A stretch of 13,304 nucleotides of DNA from Bacteroidota bacterium (GTDB lineage: Bacteria > Bacteroidota > Bacteroidia > Chitinophagales > Chitinophagaceae), in contig JAEYRC010000164.1 of NCBI GenBank assembly GCA_023409675.1, forward strand, positions 1-13,304, written 5' to 3'. A model generated the notes under the pieces. It was not told the origin of the DNA. It saw only the letters and a program-made list of their open reading frames with translations, and ran no database searches. Positions within the stretch are counted from its first letter, which is position 1, and the number at the start of each line of letters is the position of its first letter. The position numbers and the translations under genes were made by a program. Positions 7,390-13,304 of the stretch are shown piece after piece.

Positions 7390-8055
7390 ATGGACAGAAG
7401 AAAATATTTAAAAGCGATGGCCCTTGGCTCCATAGCCACCGGTGTGATTTTGGAGGCCTGCTCAGGTCCTTCCGATAAACCCGCACCGCTTACTCCCGCT
7501 TCCCTGAAAGATTTCGACCTCGACCGGATGCCCGAAGAGAAAGCATGGTATGAGTCCATCACTTCAACCACATTTTTTACGGCAGAAGAAATGGCTACCA
7601 TCACTGTACTTGCTGATATTATCATTCCGGCAGATGACATCAGTGGAAGCGCTTCAGATGCCGGTGTACCCGATTTCATAGAATTCATTGTAAAGGATAT
7701 GCCCGAACACCAGGTGCCCATGCGAGGCGGCTTGCGCTGGCTCAATATGCAGTGTCTTAAACGCTATGAAAAACCTTTTTCGGAATGCAGCCGGGAGCAA
7801 CAAATTGAAATGGTGGATGCCATCGCCTATCCTGCCAAAGCCAGTCCTGAAATGTCGCAGGGCGTGACCTTTTTCAACAGGATGCGCAACCTTACCGCCA
7901 CAGGTTTTTATACCAGTAAAATCGGCGTTGAAGACCTGGGCTATGCAGGCAATAAACCCAATCAGTGGAAGGGAGTTCCTGATGATGTACTGAAACAATA
8001 TAACCTCAGTTATACCGAACGGGATATCAAGGAATCCGTGCAGTTTGATGCCTGA
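7390..8055 (+). CDS. Gluconate 2-dehydrogenase subunit 3 family Tat lipoprotein
   Basis: Small partner subunit of the GMC oxidoreductase, 221 residues. The N-terminus MDRRKYLKAMALGSIATGVI has the twin-arginine pattern RRKYLK and a hydrophobic stretch. It ends at C24 in LEAC, a plausible but slightly atypical lipobox (glutamate at -2). From residue 58 onward, the sequence FFTAEEMATITVLADIIIPA and later segments match the subunit 3 family. In related FAD-dependent dehydrogenases this subunit is the escort that carries the signal-less catalytic subunit through the Tat pore. The same job is inferred here, with possible anchoring to the periplasmic face by a lipid. It lies 32 bases after the GMC gene and is followed by a terminator, which closes a two-gene operon. 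No cytochrome c subunit gene follows. Confidence 0.88.
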   Translation: MDRRKYLKAMALGSIATGVILEACSGPSDKPAPLTPASLKDFDLDRMPEEKAWYESITSTTFFTAEEMATITVLADIIIPADDISGSASDAGVPDFIEFIVKDMPEHQVPMRGGLRWLNMQCLKRYEKPFSECSREQQIEMVDAIAYPAKASPEMSQGVTFFNRMRNLTATGFYTSKIGVEDLGYAGNKPNQWKGVPDDVLKQYNLSYTERDIKESVQFDA

Positions 8056-8075
8056 TCTATTCTGCAAGCTTTTAA

Positions 8076-8107
8076 TGCCTGCCGTTATTTCCGGCGGGCA
8101 TTTTTAT
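8076..8107 (+). terminator. Rho-independent terminator of the GMC operon
   Basis: TGCCTGCCG (8076-8084) pairs with CGGCGGGCA (8092-8100), with one G-T wobble and a 7-base loop, then TTTTTATTTA. It starts 20 bases after the stop at 8055. On the minus strand the hairpin would follow the EF-G-like gene, but that side has only a weak tail (TTAAAAG), so bidirectional action is doubtful. Confidence 0.85.
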
Positions 8108-8128
8108 TTACATCCTTTCCTAAAATAA

Positions 8129-10261
8129 TTAAACTTCTTCTTTCTCAACCGATGCATAATCTGCACTCAGTTTTTTCTGAACATCGTTACTTACCGGCAG
8201 GTATTCAAAAAATGCCATATTGAATTTAGCCCTGCCCTGCGTCATCGACCGCAGCGAAGAGGAATAATCCTGCAGTTCTGCAAGCGGAACCTTTGCTTTT
8301 ATGACCGTAAAATGTCCCTGGCTTTCCATCCCCTCCAGTACTGCACGGCGGGTTTGAAGATCACCAATAATGGCTCCGGTGAGCTCATCCGGACAAGTAA
8401 CGTCAAGCTGGTACACCGGTTCAAGAATTTGTGGATCAGCCATACGGAATGCTTCCTTAAAGGCCTTCATTCCCGCGATTTTGAAGGAAATATCATTTGA
8501 ATCTACCGGATGCATCCGACCGTCAAAAACACTTACCCGTATATCCCGGACATATGATCCGGTAACCGGCCCTTCCTGCATTTTTTCGCGGACACCTTTT
8601 AGTATGGACGGCATAAAACGGGTGTCGATAGCTCCGCCTACAATGCAATTGTAATACAGCAGCCGTCCACCCCAGTCAAGTTCAAATTCTTCCCTCCCCC
8701 GAACGGTTAATCCTTCAGGATCGGGCATATCGGGCGTCCATGGTTCGATGCGCAGGGAAACCTCACCGAACTGCCCGCTTCCGCCAGATTGCTTTTTATG
8801 CCGGAAGGTGGCTTCAGCAGATCTGCGGATGGTTTCACGATAGGGAATTGCCGGTTTTCGGAATCGGACTTCAACGCGGTGGTAATGTTCAATTTTCCAT
8901 TTGATGACCGAAAGATGCATATCCCCCTGGCAATGCAAGATCGTTTGTTTAAGTTCCGGGGAAAATTCAATCGTAACGGTAGGATCTTCCGTACGGATAT
9001 GATGCAACGCTTCAGCAAGTTTTTCTTCTTCTTCACGATGAACTGTTTCAATAGCCATCCGGTAATAGGGAACCGGAAATACGATCGGTTTGATAATCAG
9101 CGGATGATTTTTTTCATGAAGTGTATCGTTTACATGAGCGCTCCGTAATTTAACAGCAGCGCCAATATCACCAGCCACCAATTCCTGTACCGGCAAACGT
9201 TTATTGCCTTCAACGACAAATAGCTGGTTGATTTTTTCCGCACCACCCGTTGCCGAATTGACCAGTTCCTTCCCCGATCGCAGTTTGCCGGAATATACCT
9301 TGGAGAAGGACAGTTCACCAATATGCGGCTCTGAAACACTTTTGTATACAAACAACACCGTAGGCCCATCGGGAGTGCAAGGCACGGGCTGGTCTTCCAG
9401 CGTATATTGCGGAGGCATTTCATGCGCACTGGGACAAACCATGTCGATAAAACCCATCAAGCGCCCACTGCCCATATTGCGTGCTGCCGAAACACAGAAT
9501 AAGGGATAAAGTTCATTGGCGATAAGCGCCTTTTTCATTCCGGCTACCAACTCCTCTTCATCCAGTTCGCCTTTTTCAAAATATTTCTCCATCAATGCTT
9601 CATCGTTCCCCGCAACAGCTTCAACCAGTTCTTTATGCAGAAAATCAGCGCGTTCGCGTTCAGTTTCCGGTATGGGATGCTTTTCAGGTTTCCCCCCCAA
9701 ACCGGTGAATTTATAGCGAACCATCCGCAACACATCAATGATTTCATGAAAACCGGCCCCCACCTGAAGTGGATATTGTATAACCACGATCTTATTACCG
9801 AAATGCTGCCGCGCTTCCGAAACCGTAGCGTCGAAATCAGCCTGGTCATCATCCAGCTTATTCACTGCAAATATAACAGGCGTTTTGAAACTACGGCTAT
9901 ACGACCAGGTTATATCTGTCCCTACTTCCACGCCCATAGCCGCATTCAACAGCATGATACCGGTATCGGCTACACGAAGTGCTGCAATAACCTCACCAGA
10001 AAAATCATCAAACCCGGGCGTATCAAGAATATTAATCTTGTAACCACGCCATCGGGCATGCATCAGTTTGGAAAAAATAGTATTGCCCCGCTCCTGCTCC
10101 AGGGGATGATGATCTCCAACCGTGTTTTTTTCGGCTACTGATCCCCGTTTACTGATAAATCCGGCTTCATATAACATGCATTCCGCCAGACTTGTCTTGC
10201 CCGAACCCGAATGGCCAAGCAAGACAATATTTTTTACATGAGAAGTATCAAATTCCGCCAT
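8129..10261 (-). CDS. EF-G-like translational GTPase (EF-G2 type)
   Basis: A 710-residue protein with the whole EF-G domain order. It has a GTPase domain with P-loop GHSGSGKT (16-23), switch I ERGNTI (57-62), switch II DTPGFDDF (80-87) and NKLD (134-137). Domain II follows from about residue 300, then domains III and IV with the SGGSGQFGE segment and domain V with LRSMTQGRA. It differs from canonical EF-G at nearly every diagnostic site: AHIDAGKTT is replaced by GHSGSGKTS, RGITI by RGNTI, and the histidine in DTPGHxDF by F84. This is the EF-G2/FusA2-like pattern, so it should not be called the main elongation factor. In studied relatives, ribosome-stimulated GTP hydrolysis is weak or absent and the physiological role is unsettled. 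The coiled-coil gene lies 86 bases upstream on the same strand without a terminator between. Confidence 0.92.
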   Translation of the reverse strand: MAEFDTSHVKNIVLLGHSGSGKTSLAECMLYEAGFISKRGSVAEKNTVGDHHPLEQERGNTIFSKLMHARWRGYKINILDTPGFDDFSGEVIAALRVADTGIMLLNAAMGVEVGTDITWSYSRSFKTPVIFAVNKLDDDQADFDATVSEARQHFGNKIVVIQYPLQVGAGFHEIIDVLRMVRYKFTGLGGKPEKHPIPETERERADFLHKELVEAVAGNDEALMEKYFEKGELDEEELVAGMKKALIANELYPLFCVSAARNMGSGRLMGFIDMVCPSAHEMPPQYTLEDQPVPCTPDGPTVLFVYKSVSEPHIGELSFSKVYSGKLRSGKELVNSATGGAEKINQLFVVEGNKRLPVQELVAGDIGAAVKLRSAHVNDTLHEKNHPLIIKPIVFPVPYYRMAIETVHREEEEKLAEALHHIRTEDPTVTIEFSPELKQTILHCQGDMHLSVIKWKIEHYHRVEVRFRKPAIPYRETIRRSAEATFRHKKQSGGSGQFGEVSLRIEPWTPDMPDPEGLTVRGREEFELDWGGRLLYYNCIVGGAIDTRFMPSILKGVREKMQEGPVTGSYVRDIRVSVFDGRMHPVDSNDISFKIAGMKAFKEAFRMADPQILEPVYQLDVTCPDELTGAIIGDLQTRRAVLEGMESQGHFTVIKAKVPLAELQDYSSSLRSMTQGRAKFNMAFFEYLPVSNDVQKKLSADYASVEKEEV

Positions 10262-10347
10262 GATTACTGATTATACCTGGTTATAAGCTGGTTGTTCCGG
10301 GCTCTGTTGAGCCGGAGTTTCAGTAAAGGTGCGGATCAGTGAAGCGC

Positions 10348-10728
10348 TCAGTTCATCTGTGCCAAAAACTGACTGAACTTATCTTTAACCTCCTGCAGCA
10401 AGTTCTCGAGCTGCTGAACTTCGTCATAAAGATTTTCATGGGCCGATAAAATTCCATCGGGTACACGGCCATTGTTTGCCGCTTTCTGCTGTGCCATGCT
10501 CCTGTCGTGAGATTTGATCTGATGCCGCAGGTCGTGGATGTTGATGAGCTGGATGTGAAACTGATTCTGAAGGTGTTCAATTTCGAGGAGGGTATCCTTA
10601 TCTGTCTGCTGCCGTGAAACATCAAGCAGTTTTTCGTTGAACCTGGTAAATTCATCACGGTATTTCCGTAAAGATTCTCTCCAGGCATTACATTCCCCGG
10701 AAAGCTGTGAAACTTCTGAAGTAACCAT
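10348..10728 (-). CDS. Coiled-coil protein, 126 residues, function unknown
   Basis: Not a family I recognise. The sequence is almost wholly helical and charged, with heptad-like hydrophobic spacing over residues 8-78 (for example LLEIEHLQNQFHIQLINI) and again over 95-123 (YDEVQQLENLLQEVKDKF), split by a short break containing NNGRVPDG. It should form a dimeric or hairpin coiled coil in the cytoplasm. The frame stays open up to 10818, but the ATG at 10728 is preferred: the extra 30 residues are unlike the rest and extend into the shared intergenic region with dnaG. It probably shares a transcript with the EF-G-like gene 86 bases downstream, and a hairpin with no U-tract lies in that gap. Divergent from dnaG. 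Confidence 0.7.
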   Translation of the reverse strand: MVTSEVSQLSGECNAWRESLRKYRDEFTRFNEKLLDVSRQQTDKDTLLEIEHLQNQFHIQLINIHDLRHQIKSHDRSMAQQKAANNGRVPDGILSAHENLYDEVQQLENLLQEVKDKFSQFLAQMN

Positions 10729-10894
10729 GGGAGTAAATTTAAAGTGTGAAAAAGATCTGCAGATCCGCACCGGGCGGTATCCTAATTTAAGAAAGATTTG
10801 CCAAAAGGAAGAATTCACTCCCTTTTCTTTTTTTATTTTATTTACAGCCTTAACTATTCCGAAACTTATCTTTACACGTTAAACCACATCGGTA

Positions 10895-12820
10895 TTGATC
10901 AGCCAGGAGACCATAAAGCAGATTCAGAACCGCATCGATATCATTGAGATCGTTGGGGGCTTTGTGCGTTTGAAGAAAAGAGGAATCAATTACCTGGGCC
11001 TCTGCCCTTTCCATAATGAGAAAACGCCCTCATTTACCGTTTCTCCAACCAAAGAGATATATAAATGCTTTGGTTGCGGGAAAAGCGGCAATGCCATCAG
11101 CTTTCTCATGGAGCATGAAAAATTCTCCTATGTGGAGGCCCTGCGCTGGCTTGCCAATAAGTACAATGTTGAAATTGAGGAAAAAGAACTCAGCCCGGAA
11201 GCCCGTCAGCAGCAGCAGGCCGCTGAAAGCCTCTATATCTTGAATAATTTCGCGGGAAAATATTTTGAACAGACGCTTTTTGAACATGAACAGGGCCGCA
11301 ATATTGGCTTATCGTATCTGAAAGAGCGCGGGTTTCGGGAAGAAGTGATTAAAAAGTTCCAGCTGGGCTTCTGTCTTGAAGAGCGGGATGCCTTTGCCCG
11401 CACCGCCCTGAAAGCACAATTTTCAGCAGAAATTCTGCAAAAATCGGGTTTGGCTGTGCAGCGTGATGATCGTCTGGTGGATAATTACAGAGGAAGGATC
11501 ATATTTCCGATCCACAATACCAGCGGAAAAATTCTTGGATTCGGAGCCCGTCAGATTGCCTCCAATACCCGTGTGCCTAAATATATCAATACACCGGAAA
11601 ATGATATTTACCAGAAGAGCAAACTGCTCTATGGCGCTTATTTTGCCCGGCAGGCTATCGACAAGCAACAGGAGTGTCTGCTGGTGGAAGGCTATACCGA
11701 TGTAATATCGCTACACCAGGCGGGTATTGAAAATGTGGTTGCGTCGGGAGGCACCTCCCTGACAACCGATCAGCTTCGCCTGATCCGAAAATATACGCCC
11801 AATCTGACCATTATTTATGATGGCGATGCCGCAGGGGTTAAGGCCGCGTTGCGGGGACTCGATCTTGCCCTCGATGAAGGCCTGCAGGTGAAGCTGGTAT
11901 TGATTCCGGATAAGGAAGACCCCGACAGCTACCTCAATAAGATAGGCCCTAAAGCTTTCCTCGAATTTATTCAGCAGGAAAAGAAAGATTTTATCCTCTT
12001 TCAGCTCGAAACGCATTTACGAGATGCCGGAAATGATGCTGCTAAAAAAGCCGCAGCGGTCAACCAGGTAGCGGAAACAATAGCCCGCATCAATAAACTG
12101 GAAGATTTTACCCTGCAGCAGAATTATATCCGCCGTAGTGCGGACCTGTTGAAAATTGATGAAACAGGGCTGACCGCGCTGGTAAATAAATTCATTCGGG
12201 CTAAGGTTACCCGTGCGGAAACGGCATCTGAGAAGAAGGCTGATCCTTCCGCGACGGTTGAATCGCTGCCCGAAGATGATGATTCCCTGCTGCTGCTGCA
12301 ACAGGATGAACCCCATGAACGCGCATTAATCCGCTGCCTGCTTGAATTCGGCCTGAAACCCTGGGAGGAAAACCGCCGTGTGGCAGATCATATCCTGGAA
12401 GAAATGAAGGACCAGGAGCTTGTCGAGAATCCTTCGCTGCTCGAACTGGCCGACATGTACGAGCAGTGGTACCGGGAAGGGCTTGAGCCAACGCCGAAAA
12501 ATTTTTTATATCATGAAGACCAGTCGATATCCGGAAGCGTAATCGCGCTGATGGATTTCCCCTATGAGCTGAGTCCCAACTGGCATGAACACTATGAAGG
12601 CAAAATGCCCACCCGGGAAGATTTGTATGTCGATGAAATCAATTCTACCATCAATTACCTGAAACTTCGAAAGATCAGAAGGATGATGGATGATAATCAA
12701 AAAGACCTCGAACGCCCCCATACTCCGGATGAGCAGCTTATGCTCATCAGAACACACCAGCACCTTAAAAAACTGGAACAGGAACTCGTAGCCGAAATCG
12801 GTACCGTAATTCTAAAATAA
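10895..12820 (+). CDS. dnaG: DNA primase
   Basis: Makes RNA primers for chromosome replication and works with the DnaB helicase. The 641-residue protein has the CHC2 zinc ribbon with C37, H40, C58 and C61 (CPFH...CFGC), followed by the catalytic core with YINTPE (230-235). The TOPRIM domain has E265 in VEGYTDV and the metal-binding D309 and D311 in YDGDAAG. A long C-terminal helicase-binding region runs from about residue 430 and is rich in charged residues. The start is TTG at 10895: translation then begins M-I-S-Q-E-T-I, as in related primases, and the frame is closed upstream by a TAA at 10880. No ATG fits. A weak -7-like TATCTTTA lies at 10867-10874 without a matching -33 box, giving a very short leader. 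The gene ends directly at the repeat array. Confidence 0.96.
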   Translation: MISQETIKQIQNRIDIIEIVGGFVRLKKRGINYLGLCPFHNEKTPSFTVSPTKEIYKCFGCGKSGNAISFLMEHEKFSYVEALRWLANKYNVEIEEKELSPEARQQQQAAESLYILNNFAGKYFEQTLFEHEQGRNIGLSYLKERGFREEVIKKFQLGFCLEERDAFARTALKAQFSAEILQKSGLAVQRDDRLVDNYRGRIIFPIHNTSGKILGFGARQIASNTRVPKYINTPENDIYQKSKLLYGAYFARQAIDKQQECLLVEGYTDVISLHQAGIENVVASGGTSLTTDQLRLIRKYTPNLTIIYDGDAAGVKAALRGLDLALDEGLQVKLVLIPDKEDPDSYLNKIGPKAFLEFIQQEKKDFILFQLETHLRDAGNDAAKKAAAVNQVAETIARINKLEDFTLQQNYIRRSADLLKIDETGLTALVNKFIRAKVTRAETASEKKADPSATVESLPEDDDSLLLLQQDEPHERALIRCLLEFGLKPWEENRRVADHILEEMKDQELVENPSLLELADMYEQWYREGLEPTPKNFLYHEDQSISGSVIALMDFPYELSPNWHEHYEGKMPTREDLYVDEINSTINYLKLRKIRRMMDDNQKDLERPHTPDEQLMLIRTHQHLKKLEQELVAEIGTVILK

Positions 12821-13304
12821 CCTCCGTCATTGCGAGCCGAAGGCGAAGCAATCCAGAAACCACAAGCCTTCCGTCATTGCGGGCCGAAGGCGAAGCAACC
12901 CAGAAAACAATGCGACGACGTATAAGACGCTTCTTAGAATCCTGGATTGCTTCGGGCAAAGCCCTCGCAATGACGTTCACAAATGCAGAGAGCTTTCGGT
13001 CAGGACGAGCCGGAGGCGAAGCAATCCAGAAATCCACAAGCTCTCCGTCATTGCGAGCCGGAGGCGAAGCAATCGAGAAAATAATGCGACGACAGGATAA
13101 GACGCTGCTAATAATCCTGGATTGCTTCGGGCAAAGCCCTCGCAATGACGTTCACAAATGCAGATAGCCTTTCGGTCAGGACGAGCCGAAGCAATCCAGA
13201 AACCACGAGCTTTCCGTCATTGCGAGCCGGAGGCGAAGCAATCCAGAAAATCCATGAACCACCCCAAAGGCGAAGCAATCCAGAAACCACGAGCTCTCCG
13301 TCAT
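12821..13304. repeat. Array of short palindromic repeats in both orientations
   Basis: This is the only long gene-free stretch. The unit is about 35 bases: CGTCATTGCGAGCC, then GRAGGCGAAGCAATCC, then AGAAA. Forward copies start near 12824, 12871, 12998 (degenerate start GGTCAGGACGAG), 13045, 13174 (lacking GGAGGC), 13214 and 13266 (left part missing), and another begins at 13298 and is cut by the window edge. Reverse-complement copies lie at 12941-12975 and 13116-13150, each reading GGATTGCTTCGGGCAAAGCC followed by CTCGCAATGACG. Forward and reverse copies can pair into long hairpins. The core words GTCATTGCGAG and CGAAGCAATCC are typical of a dispersed REP-like family seen in many environmental bacteria. 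Open frames here are repeat-derived on both strands and are not credible genes. Confidence 0.9.
12871..13213. repeat. Higher-order tandem duplication of about 175 bases
   Basis: Two consecutive composite units share the same order of parts: a forward repeat, AATGCGACGAC, AAGACGC, a reverse repeat, TTCACAAATGCAGA, TTTCGGTCAGGACGAGCC, and a second forward repeat. The first spans about 12871-13044 and the second about 13045-13213. Offsets between matching parts are 174-176 bases. A third unit begins at 13214 with a forward repeat and then diverges. The second unit has a shortened final repeat. Confidence 0.8.

Noticed and set aside
10298..10316. Hairpin CCGGGCTC-TGTT-GAGCCGG between the coiled-coil and EF-G-like genes as a terminator
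   Set aside because: The stem contains a bulge and no U-tract follows on the minus strand, so read-through is expected.
12765..13290. Several frames of 60-126 codons across the repeat array
   Set aside because: Their products are repeated translations of the 35-base element (for example IASPPARNDG on one strand), a common false gene call.
12821..13304. CRISPR array
   Set aside because: Repeats occur in both orientations, vary in length, and the intervening segments are themselves duplicated; no cas gene is present.

Overview
The window reads as a chromosomal segment of a Bacteroidota bacterium, most likely of the Chitinophagales type. The reasons are the protein types (a DnaG primase opening M-I-S-x-E-T-I, a GMC oxidoreductase paired with a Tat-lipoprotein subunit 3, a stand-alone E1-beta), the lack of Shine-Dalgarno sequences before most starts, and several matches to the Bacteroidota housekeeping promoter (TTG or TTTG, 20 bases, TAnnTTTG). 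No mobile-element, phage, rRNA, tRNA or CRISPR signal was seen. Base composition looks even throughout.

Layout. 1-627 (minus, cut by the left edge): a sigma-54-dependent NtrC-type response regulator. 628-1020: a divergent intergenic region with two inverted repeats of identical geometry (9-base arms, 19-base spacer). It also holds a consensus promoter, an unlisted 46-codon membrane-protein gene and a bidirectional terminator. 1035-2021 (minus): pyruvate dehydrogenase E1-beta with a near-perfect promoter. 2127-3305 (minus): a biosynthetic-type acetyl-CoA acetyltransferase.

3413-5369: a block of four small uncharacterised genes. Two outward-lying minus-strand genes (3474-3728 and 5074-5325) encode paralogous proteins of 84 and 83 residues. 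They bracket two plus-strand genes for an 80-residue two-helix membrane protein and a 192-residue soluble protein. This is the least explained part of the window.

5621-8055 (plus): a two-gene operon for an Fe-S GMC oxidoreductase without a signal peptide and a Tat-signal lipoprotein of the gluconate 2-dehydrogenase subunit 3 family. It ends in a clear terminator. The small subunit probably carries the large one across the membrane. 8129-10728 (minus): an EF-G-like GTPase lacking the usual switch II histidine, preceded by a coiled-coil protein gene. 10895-12820 (plus): dnaG with a TTG start. 12821-13304: a gene-free array of short palindromic repeats in both orientations, organised into roughly 175-base higher-order units and running off the right edge.

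The recognised genes cover acetyl-CoA metabolism (E1-beta, thiolase), periplasmic oxidation (GMC pair), translation-factor-like GTPase activity and replication priming. They look like ordinary chromosomal neighbours, not one pathway. The novelty candidates are the paralog-flanked small-gene block, the twin inverted repeats with the 46-residue gene, and the repeat array.
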